Of a stretch of 11,649 nt of DNA, positions 1-7,465 are shown in pieces. Made by a program: the position numbers and the translations under genes. The stretch lies in the NCBI GenBank assembly GCA_020445045.1, contig JAGRHI010000361.1:1-11649 (forward strand), given 5' to 3'. Every line of letters starts with the position of its first letter. Position 1 is the stretch's first letter. This stretch comes from Candidatus Competibacteraceae bacterium (GTDB lineage: Bacteria > Pseudomonadota > Gammaproteobacteria > Competibacterales > Competibacteraceae). The notes beneath the pieces are model-generated. The model was not told the origin of the DNA. It saw nothing but the letters and a program-made list of their open reading frames with translations, and did no database searches.

Positions 1-391
1 AATAGTACAAGCCGGCCATTTCCCAGGCACCCAGATGCGGCGTGAGCAGGATCGCCCCCCGCCGTCGCCGCACGGTATCGGTCAGCGCCTCCTCGTCGGC
101 CACCGCGCCCCGGACCAAGGCCAACACCCGTTCGCCCCGCCATAGCCACAGCGGCCCCAGCTCCAACAGCAGCTTACCGGTTTCCCACAGGTTTCGACGC
201 AACAAGCGCTCGCGGTCGGCAACCGGCATCTCGGGAAACGTCAGCGCCAGATTACGGCTGGCGATTCGCCGCAGATCGTTGGGAATCCACCACAATAAGC
301 CGCCGACCAACACACCGATGGCGTGCGTCAGGGGCAACGGCAACAAGCTAGTCAGGCGCAACAGCCCGGTGATCGACGCCCGCCGGATCAT
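1..391 (-). CDS. LpxL/HtrB-family lipid A acyltransferase, N-terminal part (truncated by window edge)
   Basis: The 130 visible residues run from an ATG at 391 off the left edge. The family transfers a secondary acyl chain from acyl-ACP to Kdo-lipid A at the inner face of the inner membrane. What is seen: a hydrophobic N-terminal segment (about residues 8-35), the stretch RRIASRNLALTFPE (residues 41-54) typical of the family start, and the active-site motif TPHLGAWE with H119 and E124 in the HX4E spacing of LPLAT enzymes. About 170 residues of the usual 300 are missing, only because the window ends. The ATG overlaps the TGA of the DUF2007 gene by four bases (ATGA, 388-391), so it is probably translationally coupled as the third gene of the mlaA cassette. 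Whether it is LpxL-, LpxM- or LpxP-like, or an acyltransferase for another lipid, cannot be told from this part. Confidence 0.88.
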   Translation of the reverse strand, partial: MIRRASITGLLRLTSLLPLPLTHAIGVLVGGLLWWIPNDLRRIASRNLALTFPEMPVADRERLLRRNLWETGKLLLELGPLWLWRGERVLALVRGAVADEEALTDTVRRRRGAILLTPHLGAWEMAGLYY

Positions 392-618
392 GACTCCAGC
401 TCAAGTTCCCCGGAATAATCCCGTGCCAGCACCTGGCGCGCGCGCTCCAGATCCGGTTCTGGAACCTGGAGTTCGATCCCATCGGCGACGATGCCGAGTT
501 GCAATAGCGATCGATCCACCAACACACAGGGAATCTCTTCGACCAGCAGTCGGCCACGGGCGATCTCGGCTGGCGCCAGCGCATCGAACACGGTCAGGCT
601 GGCCCAAGGCGCGTTCAT
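388..618 (-). CDS. DUF2007-family small protein
   Basis: A 76-residue soluble protein without signal peptide or membrane segment. Its layout fits DUF2007 (often named putative prokaryotic signal-transducing protein): an early segment about acquiring a locator or interval (ARGRLLVEEIPCVLVDRS, residues 20-37), then the hallmark IELQVPEPDLERARQVL at about residues 48-64, where family members have 'VxVPxxDxxxAxxxL'. The molecular function of the family is not known. It starts with an ATG whose first base is 618 and which overlaps the TGA of mlaA (ATGA, 615-618). It ends in another ATGA with the acyltransferase. Sandwiched between two outer-membrane lipid genes with coupled translation, it may have a role linked to envelope lipids, but that is inference from position only. 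Confidence 0.85.
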   Translation of the reverse strand: MNAPWASLTVFDALAPAEIARGRLLVEEIPCVLVDRSLLQLGIVADGIELQVPEPDLERARQVLARDYSGELELES

Positions 619-1361
619 TGCGGGGGATTGTCCGGGTCGGCGTCAAAATCGAAATCCGGCGCGGGTGGATTGCCGTCGTACACCAAGTTACGCCGCATTT
701 GCAGATAGGCGCTGCGCTGGAACGAGTAAGGGTCGATCTGGTCTTCGGCCAGGACTCGCTCGATCCGCAACAGGTCGGACCGCCGATTGATCAGATCCAA
801 GCCCCACAGGCCCCAAGCCACCGCGTCGGAATCCGTCGCCCAGGTGATCGGATTGGTGAAGAAATTGCCGACCAGCCCGATGGCGTCGCGCGCCGTGCTC
901 GGCCCCAAGAACGGCAGCACGAAATAGGGGCCATTGCCGAACCCCCAATAACCCAGCGTCTGGCCGAAATCCTCATTGTGCTTAGGCAGTTCCATGCGGC
1001 TGGCGACATCGAACAGACCGGCCACGCCGAAGGTCGTGTTGAACACGATCCGGCTGCTGTCCATCGCCGCCAGATGCAACTTGAATTGCAGCAAATCATT
1101 GAGCAGCACCACCACGTCGTTGAGGTTGCTGAAGAAGTTGCCGATGCTGATGGTGATCGGTTCGGGAAGTATTCTCCGATAGGCCTTGGCGACCGGTTTG
1201 AACAGCGCTTTATCCACTGCGTCGTTGAAGGCGAACATGGCACGATTGTAACTCTCAAGGGAATCCTGCTCGTCGCGCGATGGTTCGCTGGTCGACGCGC
1301 AGCCCACCAGCAGCAGGGCGACGCCAGCAGCGGTCAGAAAACGACGGGATAAGATATTCAT
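615..1361 (-). CDS. mlaA: MlaA (VacJ) outer-membrane lipoprotein, phospholipid asymmetry system
   Basis: 248 residues, close to the 251 of the E. coli protein. MlaA sits in the outer membrane with porins and removes mislocalised phospholipids from the outer leaflet, passing them to MlaC and the MlaFEDB importer. Seen: signal peptide with lipobox LVGC (C21) followed by Ala-Ser, which suits outer-membrane sorting by Lol; then the family signatures SYNRAMFAFNDAVD (about 37-50), LFKPVAKAYR (about 53-62), NTTFGVAGLFDVAS (about 108-121) and EDFGQTLGYWGFGNGPY (about 129-145). I chose the ATG at 1361 because it places the lipobox at the usual distance; an upstream in-frame ATG at 1505 would bury the signal peptide behind 48 extra residues. 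First gene of an ATGA-overlapped cassette with the DUF2007 gene and the acyltransferase; no mlaFEDCB genes are in the window. Confidence 0.95.
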   Translation of the reverse strand: MNILSRRFLTAAGVALLLVGCASTSEPSRDEQDSLESYNRAMFAFNDAVDKALFKPVAKAYRRILPEPITISIGNFFSNLNDVVVLLNDLLQFKLHLAAMDSSRIVFNTTFGVAGLFDVASRMELPKHNEDFGQTLGYWGFGNGPYFVLPFLGPSTARDAIGLVGNFFTNPITWATDSDAVAWGLWGLDLINRRSDLLRIERVLAEDQIDPYSFQRSAYLQMRRNLVYDGNPPAPDFDFDADPDNPPQ

Positions 1362-1404
1362 GAGCCTGGAAACGCCAAGGCTGGGGCGAAATTGCCTGAA
1401 GACG

Positions 1405-1447
1405 ATTTTACCCCAAGCTCGGGCCTCGCGCATGGCGTGCGCCCGAG
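1405..1447 (-). promoter_or_regulatory. Possible mlaA promoter with overlapping inverted repeat
   Basis: On the minus strand, TAAAAT (complement of 1405-1410) could be a -10 element 44 bases before the mlaA ATG. Immediately upstream lies an inverted repeat, CTCGGGC (1418-1424) and GCCCGAG (1441-1447), seven perfect base pairs around a 16-base centre that is itself partly symmetric (GCGCA...TGCGC). It covers the place where a -35 box would be, as an operator would. No good -35 hexamer is visible, so this is a weak call. Confidence 0.25.
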
Positions 1448-1533
1448 TCCTCTCGTACCGTGACAGGGAACCCGGCAGGATCGTGACCGGGACCGCTCCA
1501 GACATGATTCACTTTAGAAAAATGCCGCGATTC

Positions 1534-1549
1534 GAGCATGAATATGCTC
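1534..1549. repeat. Inverted repeat GAGCAT-gaat-ATGCTC
   Basis: Perfect 6+4+6 palindrome in the divergent intergenic region, about 80 bases upstream of the candidate -10 of the HD-GYP gene. It resembles an operator half-site pair rather than a terminator because no T-run flanks it. The binding protein is unknown. Confidence 0.35.
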
Positions 1550-1566
1550 ATGAAATCCCCGATCCC

Positions 1567-1584
1567 ACCGATGGCTCCATCGGT
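1567..1584. repeat. Inverted repeat ACCGATGG-ct-CCATCGGT
   Basis: Perfect 8+2+8 palindrome, ending 41 bases before the TATAAT at 1626. At DNA level it is a good dimeric-regulator site; at RNA level it could form a 7-base-pair stem with a 4-base loop in a minus-strand leader. No T-run follows on either side, so termination is unlikely. Confidence 0.4.
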
Positions 1585-1625
1585 CGCGCGGCATCGAATC
1601 CCCGCGCTCCCTCACGGTGCACCGC

Positions 1626-1631
1626 TATAAT
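1626..1631 (+). promoter_or_regulatory. Candidate -10 element (TATAAT) of the HD-GYP gene
   Basis: A perfect sigma70 -10 hexamer lies 52 bases before the ATG at 1684. The matching -35 position (about 1603-1608) is GC-rich and does not resemble TTGACA, and there is no extended -10 TG. If used, the promoter would probably need an activator, for which the palindrome at 1567-1584 is suitably placed. Confidence 0.45.
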
Positions 1632-1683
1632 ACGAAAAATCCCGTTTTCCCCTTGCCCGACTCGGGAAGAAAAAGGATCGCCC

Positions 1684-3318
1684 ATGCACCCGTCCTACTC
1701 CAGGGATTTATTGCAGTGCCTCGAACAGCTCAACCGGATTGGCATCGCGCTGTCCAGGGAGCGGGATACACCGAAATTGCTGGAAACGATTCTGATCGCG
1801 GCCAAGCGTTTGCTGAACGCCGACGCCGGCACGCTGTACCTGCTGGACAAGGACGAGCAGCGACTCCGCTTCGAGGTGCTGCGCAACGATTCGCTCCCGC
1901 TCTATCTGGGCGGCACCACCGGCGCGGCCGTTCCGTTCGATCCCATTCCCCTGTACGACCCGGCGGGCCAGCCCAACACCGGCATGGTGGTCACCTACGC
2001 CGTGCTGCACGATACGACGGTCATGGTCGACGATGCCTATGTGGACCAACACTTCGATTTTTCCGGGACTCACCGCTTCGACCAGCATACCGGCTACCGC
2101 TCACGCTCCTTCCTGACGGTGCCGATGAAGGATCACGAAGAAGAAATCATCGGGGTCTTTCAACTGATCAATGCGCTCGATCCGGAAACCGGGCAGGTAC
2201 GAACCTTTTCGCCGGCCGACCGCCAGCTGGCCGAATCGTTGGCCTCGCAGGCCGCCATCGCCCTGACCAACCACCAACTGATCCACCAGCTCCAGCAACT
2301 GTTCGAGTCACTGATCGAACTGATCAATACCGCCATCGACCACAAATCCCCCTACACCGGCGCTCACTGCCAGCGGGTGCCGATCCTGACCATGATGATC
2401 GCCGAGGCGGCCCGCCGCTGCGAACGAGGACGGCTCAAGGCATTTCGCCCCACGGCCGAGGAACTGTACGAACTGAAGATCGCGGGGCTGTTGCACGACT
2501 GCGGCAAGATCACCACACCGGTGCATGTGGTGGATAAGGCGACCAAACTACAGACCCTGTTCGACCGCATCGAGTTGGTGGATACTCGCGGCGAGATTCT
2601 CAAGCGCGATATGGAAATCGAACTGCTGAACGCCAAGCTGGCCGCCGTGGAACGCGGTGACCGCGCGGCGATTCCGCGGCTGGAACGGCAATTCAGCGCT
2701 CGATTGGCCGAGTTGGAGGAAGACCGGGAACATCTGCGCCGCTGTAACTCCGGCAGCGAATTCATGCGGCCCGAGGATCAGGCGCGGGTCAGGCAAATCG
2801 CCACCCGCCGTTGGGTCGGACCAGACGCACAGGAACGCGATTTCCTATCCGAGGAGGAAATCGACAATCTCTGTATTGCCAAGGGCACCTTGAACCCCGA
2901 GGAGCGCGCCATCATCGAAGAGCATGTGGCCCTGACCCTGCGCATGTTGAACGCGCTGCCCTGGCCGAAAGCGCTGCACAACGTCCCCGAGTACGCCGGT
3001 AGCCATCATGAAACTCTTGACGGTGGCGGCTATCACCGTGGCTTGCGTGAACAGGATTTGTCCATCCAGGCCCGCATCATCTGCCTGGCCGATGTGTTCG
3101 AGGCGCTGACCGCGCGCGACCGCCCCTACAAACCCGGCAAACCGCTCAGCGAGGTACTGGACATCCTCGGCCGGATGGTGCGGGACCATCAGATCGATCC
3201 CGACTTGTTCGAGGTCTTCGTTCGCGAAGGCGTCTGGCTGCACTATGCCCGGCAATACCTGCAACCAGAGCAGATCGACGCGGTGGATCTCAGCCAGATC
3301 CCGGCATATACCCACTAA
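1684..3318 (+). CDS. GAF domain / HD-GYP domain phosphodiesterase (predicted cyclic-di-GMP hydrolase)
   Basis: 544 residues, cytosolic, no membrane segment. An N-terminal GAF sensor domain (about 31-196) is followed by a linker helix (about 197-225) and an HD-GYP domain (about 226-520). Seen in the latter: HDCGK (H271, D272, K275), IIEEH (H414), HHETLDGGGYH (441-451) and LADVFEALTARDRPYKP (468-484). These carry the metal-binding His/Asp set expected for hydrolysis of c-di-GMP to pGpG or GMP. Two oddities: about 115 charged, largely helical residues (about 285-400) sit between HDCGK and the IIEEH helix, and the GYP triad reads G-Y-H (codon CAC at 3034-3036). I start at ATG 1684 because AAGGA lies 6 bases upstream and GAF homology starts soon after. 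Transcribed alone, divergent from mlaA; the ligand of the GAF domain is unknown. Confidence 0.92.
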   Translation: MHPSYSRDLLQCLEQLNRIGIALSRERDTPKLLETILIAAKRLLNADAGTLYLLDKDEQRLRFEVLRNDSLPLYLGGTTGAAVPFDPIPLYDPAGQPNTGMVVTYAVLHDTTVMVDDAYVDQHFDFSGTHRFDQHTGYRSRSFLTVPMKDHEEEIIGVFQLINALDPETGQVRTFSPADRQLAESLASQAAIALTNHQLIHQLQQLFESLIELINTAIDHKSPYTGAHCQRVPILTMMIAEAARRCERGRLKAFRPTAEELYELKIAGLLHDCGKITTPVHVVDKATKLQTLFDRIELVDTRGEILKRDMEIELLNAKLAAVERGDRAAIPRLERQFSARLAELEEDREHLRRCNSGSEFMRPEDQARVRQIATRRWVGPDAQERDFLSEEEIDNLCIAKGTLNPEERAIIEEHVALTLRMLNALPWPKALHNVPEYAGSHHETLDGGGYHRGLREQDLSIQARIICLADVFEALTARDRPYKPGKPLSEVLDILGRMVRDHQIDPDLFEVFVREGVWLHYARQYLQPEQIDAVDLSQIPAYTH

Positions 3319-3469
3319 ACACCGTCAGGATCATCACTGACCGGAAGACCCGAAACGGCAAACGCCGGGTTGAAACCAGCGATTGAGCCGTTGCGGCATG
3401 CCACGAAAAATCATTTTGTGGTTGGCGCAATCGGCCAAAGCATGGCCGGCGACCCGACGCACGATCGCT

Positions 3470-3475
3470 GGGGAG
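3470..3475 (+). promoter_or_regulatory. Ribosome binding site GGGGAG of the exported protein gene
   Basis: A purine-rich Shine-Dalgarno stretch seven bases before the ATG at 3483. It fixes the start and thereby the signal peptide. Another frame (3383-3943) is open through this region but has no such site. Confidence 0.6.
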
Positions 3476-3482
3476 AAATATC

Positions 3483-4721
3483 ATGCGCGTTCTACCTTGC
3501 TTTTGTTTTTTGTTGAGTACCTTACTGTGGTCACCCCTCACGCCAGCGGCCAACCCGACCTCGAAAGAATTCGCCGTGCCATTGCAAGCCACGCCCGCGT
3601 CCGCTCGCGCCAAACCGCGCGGACCGGAACGGGTGCGGACGATCAAGGACGACATGACGGGGGAACCGGCGCTGCGGGCCAGAACGGCGCAAGGCGCCAT
3701 CGCCGCCGTGATCGGACAACGCGCCGCCGGTTGCCGGATGATCCGTTTCAAAAAGGGTTTCGGTTGGGTGGCGACAGGGAAGGCCCGCTATCCGGCGACC
3801 GAAAATCCGGTCGCGACCCGTCGGACCCGACAGGAAGCGCGATTCAGTGCATTCCTAGATGCCCGCGCGCGGCTAGCCGACTGTCTGCAAAATCTGACGC
3901 CGGAAGCCCGACAACGCATCGCGGAGCATCTGAAAACCGATGACGCCATACAGCTGGCGCTGATCAACCTCGCCGCCAACGAGCAGGAACGGCGGCAACA
4001 AGCGCTCAAGATTCTGGCGCGTGGCTTCGTCACCTATTCAAGCGTGGAGGATGCGGCCAACCGTACGATTGATGTCAATCTGGTCGCCACGCCCAAGACC
4101 GCCCTCCGCCTGACCCGTCCCGCCGCCGCCGCCATCGAAACCGTTGCGCTCAAGGAAGGCTCGCGGCAACTGCTGGCCGAAATCAAGGGTCGCCTGATTC
4201 CACCGGCCGGCAACCGAATGATCGTTGTCAACGCGACGGGCGAACTGGCGTTGGTCGGCTATGCCGTCAATCTGATCGGCACGCACCCGGAGCCGGCCGC
4301 TCAGGAAAAACTGCGCGCCGACGCGGCGAAAATCGCCACGGCCCGCGCGACCGAGGCGCTGATGGGGTTGGCGACCGGGGATGATGCAACATGGATCGCC
4401 AGCCTGGACGAAGTCAGCCAAGCCGAAATCCGTGGCGCCGCCAGCGGTTACGATGACAGCGAACCCAGCGTGCGTCGTTTCGCGCAAATCCGTGAGCTGG
4501 CGATGTCCGGTATCAAGGACGCCGCCGGTCTTCAGGCGCTGCGCGAGGGTCGCCTGCCGCTGGAAGCGACGGTCAAACAATTCGTGGGGGAGGACAGTGT
4601 CGCCGTCGCGGTGATTTATACCCCGAGCGTCAAGCAGCCCGAACCGGTCCCCGCCGCACAGCCACCCGTACCCGAACCGGCGACCGGTGGCGCCCAATCC
4701 GCGCCGGCGAACATCCGCTAG
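3483..4721 (+). CDS. Exported protein of unknown function with two LPP20-like helical segments
   Basis: 412 residues. I do not recognise a characterised family. Seen: a Sec-type signal peptide (hydrophobic 3-20, likely cleavage after PAA at 23), no lipobox, and no later membrane segment, so a periplasmic or secreted location is likely. Two segments share a spacing of Ala/Arg residues: about 97-135 ([16 protein letters not shown], then R118, A123 and DARARL) and about 256-296 ([18 protein letters not shown], then an Ala-rich ATARATEAL helix). This recalls LPP20/SIMPL-type repeats, but the resemblance is weak. The C-terminus (about 380-412) is Pro/Ala-rich and probably disordered. Start supported by GGGGAG at 3470-3475, seven bases before the ATG. 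Upstream is the HD-GYP gene after a 164-base gap with no clear terminator; downstream mutM converges and overlaps by four bases. A role is not assignable. Confidence 0.8.
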   Translation: MRVLPCFCFLLSTLLWSPLTPAANPTSKEFAVPLQATPASARAKPRGPERVRTIKDDMTGEPALRARTAQGAIAAVIGQRAAGCRMIRFKKGFGWVATGKARYPATENPVATRRTRQEARFSAFLDARARLADCLQNLTPEARQRIAEHLKTDDAIQLALINLAANEQERRQQALKILARGFVTYSSVEDAANRTIDVNLVATPKTALRLTRPAAAAIETVALKEGSRQLLAEIKGRLIPPAGNRMIVVNATGELALVGYAVNLIGTHPEPAAQEKLRADAAKIATARATEALMGLATGDDATWIASLDEVSQAEIRGAASGYDDSEPSVRRFAQIRELAMSGIKDAAGLQALREGRLPLEATVKQFVGEDSVAVAVIYTPSVKQPEPVPAAQPPVPEPATGGAQSAPANIR

Positions 4722-5533
4722 CGCTGGCAGCGCGGACAGTAGTAGGTTGCCCGCTGCCCGAGCCGACAACGTTGGATCGATTCGCCGCAAGCGGCGCAGG
4801 GCGCCAAGTAGCGATTGTAGACGCGCAGGCTTTGTTGAAAGTAGCCCGGTTCGCCTTCTCCACCGACGAAATCCCGCAAGGTGGTGCCGCCCTGCCGGAT
4901 CGCCTCGTCCAGGATCGCCCGAACGGCGACCACCAATCGCTGGTATTCGGCCAGTGTCACTTGCCCGGCCGAGCGCCGTGGATCGATTCCGGCCACATGC
5001 AGCGATTCGTTGGCGTAGATATTACCGACCCCCACCACGACGTGGTTGTCCATGATGAGGGTCTTGACCGCTGGCGTCCGCCCCCGCGCCCGTTGGTGCA
5101 GATAAACCCCGGAGAACGCGGCGTCGAACGGTTCGGGGCCAAGCGTCCGAAGCAGGGAATGTTGCGCCGGCGGCTCCAGGGTCCACAACAACGAACCAAA
5201 GCGACGGCTGTCGTTAAAGCGCAGACATTCCCCACCGACCAGGACCAGATCGACATGATCATGTTTCCCTGGCGGCGTGGCGGCGGGCAGAACGCGCAAG
5301 CGGCCGGTCATGCCAAGGTGGAAGATCGCGGTTCCGATCTCGGTGCGTAGCAGCAAATATTTGGCGCGTCGCTCGACCCGCTGAATGATTTGCCCCGGCA
5401 GCAACGCTTCCAGTTCCTCTGGCACCGGCCAGCGCAACCGGCGCTCCCGGACCACCACCCGACTGACCCGTTGACCGGTCACGCGCGGCGCGATGCCGCG
5501 ACGGACGGTTTCGACTTCCGGCAGTTCGGGCAT
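4718..5533 (-). CDS. mutM: Formamidopyrimidine-DNA glycosylase / AP lyase (MutM, Fpg)
   Basis: 271 residues, the normal family length. The enzyme removes 8-oxoguanine and formamidopyrimidines from DNA and cuts the abasic site by beta,delta-elimination. All key residues are visible: N-terminal PELPEVE (P2 nucleophile, E3, E6), the lysine in RRAKYLL (K58), HLGMTGRL (72-79), DSRRFG (108-113), [16 protein letters not shown] (161-176) and a C-terminal zinc finger with C246, C249, C266 and C269, including R261. It appears fully functional. Its ATG overlaps the TAA of the DUF4340-like gene by one base (TAATG, 5531-5535), so it is the last gene of the ABC-transporter operon. In E. coli the gene instead follows rpmB-rpmG; here those lie 5.5 kb away on the same strand. 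Its TAG and the TAG of the convergent gene are the two strands of one CTAG. Confidence 0.97.
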   Translation of the reverse strand: MPELPEVETVRRGIAPRVTGQRVSRVVVRERRLRWPVPEELEALLPGQIIQRVERRAKYLLLRTEIGTAIFHLGMTGRLRVLPAATPPGKHDHVDLVLVGGECLRFNDSRRFGSLLWTLEPPAQHSLLRTLGPEPFDAAFSGVYLHQRARGRTPAVKTLIMDNHVVVGVGNIYANESLHVAGIDPRRSAGQVTLAEYQRLVVAVRAILDEAIRQGGTTLRDFVGGEGEPGYFQQSLRVYNRYLAPCAACGESIQRCRLGQRATYYCPRCQR

Positions 5534-6075
5534 TATTCGCCCCTTGCTCCACTGGACGCCGAAGAACCGATGGGCGGCGCCCGGAAACTCGCCGCCGCGC
5601 TAGTCAACAACGAGTACAACCGGTCGGGACAAAGCGAGACCGTTGCGCCGATTTGTAGGTAACGCTGGCCGTCGGTCGGAGTCGTCGCGCCAAAGCGAAT
5701 TTCCCGATCGTTCAGCCATAACCGCAACCGAGGCGGATCGAGTTGCAAGGCCTTCAGGTCCAGTTCGGCGACGGCATACCGTAGCGGGCAGTGGACTCCG
5801 GCAAGATTCAGGATCGAATTGAGCAAGATCGGATTAGCCAGGCCGCTCTCCGGCGCGGTCATCCACCAACGACCATCGCTGCGCTTAAAGGCCAGATCGG
5901 CTTGGCCCGGACGCTCGACCGCGATCCGTTCGGTTTGCGCTGGCGTCAGCTCCAACAGCGCGGGAACGCCCGCCAACCGTTCCTGCCTGGATTCCAACCA
6001 CGCCAACGCCGCCAATCCACCGACCAGTCCCAGCAGTCCCAGATTGAGCCAACGCCGCCGCGTGAGCACACTCAT
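5533..6075 (-). CDS. DUF4340-like membrane-anchored protein of the ABC/GldG operon
   Basis: 180 residues. A positively charged N-terminus (TRRRW) precedes one membrane helix (about 9-27); the rest should lie in the periplasm. The pattern '[22 protein letters not shown]' in outline, then [13 protein letters not shown] (about 62-74) and a final [16 protein letters not shown], matches the beta-rich repeat of DUF4340 proteins, which usually accompany GldG-type genes. Most DUF4340 proteins are longer, so this may be a one-repeat version. Start: ATG at 6075, two bases after the GldG-like stop; an alternative TTG at 6081 overlaps that stop (TTGA). Neither has a clear Shine-Dalgarno, so translation by reinitiation is likely. 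Its TAA overlaps the mutM ATG. Role inferred from neighbours: an accessory part of the transporter. Confidence 0.75.
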   Translation of the reverse strand: MSVLTRRRWLNLGLLGLVGGLAALAWLESRQERLAGVPALLELTPAQTERIAVERPGQADLAFKRSDGRWWMTAPESGLANPILLNSILNLAGVHCPLRYAVAELDLKALQLDPPRLRLWLNDREIRFGATTPTDGQRYLQIGATVSLCPDRLYSLLTSAAASFRAPPIGSSASSGARGE

Positions 6076-6077
6076 GG

Positions 6078-7463
6078 TCAACGCCGCCGCCGCCGGAACC
6101 AGATCAGCCAGCCGCTGACCAACAGCGTTGCCGGTAACACCAGCAAAAAAACGGCGGCGATCAGCGCCAGCGCGCCATCCGACAAATCCAGATGGATGTC
6201 GGGAGCGGCCTTGGGACGTAGCACGATCAACGTGTCGTCCAGGGTGAGCCAGTTCATGATATTCAGTCCCAGTTGCAGATTGCCGCCGTTGCCCAGATAG
6301 GTATTCGAGAGAAAATCACCATCGCCGATGACGACAATGCGCTGCTGGGATGCGGCGGCTTGCGCATCGGCGGCCCCGGCGGCGGGTGGACCGGGTCGGG
6401 GCCGAACCAACGCCACGCCAACGGTCAGGGGACCGGGGCGCTCGGCGGTATCGGGATCGAACTGCATCCGTTCGTCCAGCGGACCCGTTTCCGTCCAGGT
6501 CCGCAACTGGCTTTCCAGCAGTAAGGCAACCTTCCAGCCAGCGGCGGCTTGCGGCTCCAAAGCGACGGCTTGCGGCAATAGGGCGGGCGAACGCAAGGAT
6601 TCGGTGATGGGATGCGGACCATAATCGGCGATGGGAATGAAGGCGGGATTCTTGATGCCCAGTAGGGGGGTATCCGCGTCCACCACGACGCCGGGCAACA
6701 CGACGATACCCAGCAGAGCCGCCAGTTCTTGCAAGCCGGATGGATCCTTTGGTTCCAGCAACCACAACAGATGGCCACCCCGGCCCACGTATTCCACGAT
6801 GGCCTGAATCTCCGCCGTCCGCAACGGGGTTTGCGGCCCGGCGATCACCAAGGCGGCGGCCGTGTCGGGGATTTGGGTTTCCGTCGTCAGATCGAGCGTC
6901 TCCGGCTGAATGCCGATCTTTTCCAGCTCTCGGCCAAACGTGCCCAAATCGTGATTGGCCGCGCCACGCGGTTTGCGCTCACCGTGGCCGGCGAGAAACA
7001 GCACGACCCGAGCCTGCTGGCGACCGAGACGATGCAAGGCTTGGGTCAGTGCCTGTTCACTGAGTTGCTGGAGCTTTTCCCCATGGCCGCGATATTCCAG
7101 ATACAGCTCGCCGTCCGCGGTAATCCCGAGTTCCCGCATCCGATCCGGCAGTAGATCGGGGTTAACGAACGTCAGTGTCAGATCGGGTTTATAGCGCTGG
7201 TAGCGGCCCACCAGCCGGGCGATACCGTTGCGCAGGGGGAAATTGTCGCGCGCGTAAGCGGTAATACGGACCGGCCCATCCAGTCGGTCCAGCAACATCC
7301 GGCTGGCCTCGGACAGGGTGTTGCGGCCACCGACGGTCCAGTCGGCCTGAACCGGGTAACGAACGCTCAGCCAAGCTAGCAGTCCGATCAGCAAACCGAA
7401 TAACAGCAGAAACAGCGCGCTCTGGATTCGCAGCCGCCACCGGGTGGAAGGATCGAGCCGCAT
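6078..7463 (-). CDS. GldG-like ABC-transporter auxiliary protein
   Basis: 461 residues. Membrane helix near the N-terminus (about 14-34), a large extracytoplasmic region, and a C-terminal helix (about 430-453) ending in a run of arginines: the layout of GldG (ABC_transp_aux, PF09822). Recognisable parts are DWTVGGRNTLSEAS (41-54), where the family has a conserved 'TLS', FVNPD (about 99-103), VVLFLAGHGERKP (about 153-165) and, near the end, VVIGDGDFLSN. In Bacteroidetes GldG works with GldA and GldF in gliding; most gammaproteobacterial carriers do not glide and the cargo is unknown. Start: ATG at 7463, with GAGG six bases upstream inside the permease's last codons; the alternative TTG at 7469 would sit directly on that site. 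Gap to the permease stop is 2 bases. Confidence 0.88.
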   Translation of the reverse strand: MRLDPSTRWRLRIQSALFLLLFGLLIGLLAWLSVRYPVQADWTVGGRNTLSEASRMLLDRLDGPVRITAYARDNFPLRNGIARLVGRYQRYKPDLTLTFVNPDLLPDRMRELGITADGELYLEYRGHGEKLQQLSEQALTQALHRLGRQQARVVLFLAGHGERKPRGAANHDLGTFGRELEKIGIQPETLDLTTETQIPDTAAALVIAGPQTPLRTAEIQAIVEYVGRGGHLLWLLEPKDPSGLQELAALLGIVVLPGVVVDADTPLLGIKNPAFIPIADYGPHPITESLRSPALLPQAVALEPQAAAGWKVALLLESQLRTWTETGPLDERMQFDPDTAERPGPLTVGVALVRPRPGPPAAGAADAQAAASQQRIVVIGDGDFLSNTYLGNGGNLQLGLNIMNWLTLDDTLIVLRPKAAPDIHLDLSDGALALIAAVFLLVLPATLLVSGWLIWFRRRRR

Positions 7464-7465
7464 GA

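Larger units (their letters stand above)
1362..1683. other. Divergent intergenic region mlaA / HD-GYP gene
   Basis: 322 bases without a convincing gene. The HD-GYP reading frame stays open back to 1360, but that extension lacks any family likeness. The region holds three inverted repeats (1418-1447, 1534-1549, 1567-1584), a TATAAT at 1626-1631 facing the HD-GYP gene, and a possible -10 for mlaA at 1405-1410. It therefore looks like a shared control region for two divergent units. No T-run follows any of the repeats on either strand, so they are not typical terminators. Confidence 0.6.

Noticed and set aside
42..1352. Long plus-strand open frame (436 codons) across the mlaA cassette
   Set aside because: Arginine- and proline-rich translation without any domain, lying antisense to three well-supported genes; a by-product of high GC.
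1360..1683. 108-codon N-terminal extension of the HD-GYP gene
   Set aside because: No family likeness, contains the promoter-like TATAAT and palindromes, and the ATG at 1684 has a Shine-Dalgarno.
4038..4790. Minus-strand open frame of 250 codons opposite the exported protein gene
   Set aside because: Gly/Arg-rich shadow; the plus strand has a signal peptide, ribosome binding site and coherent protein.
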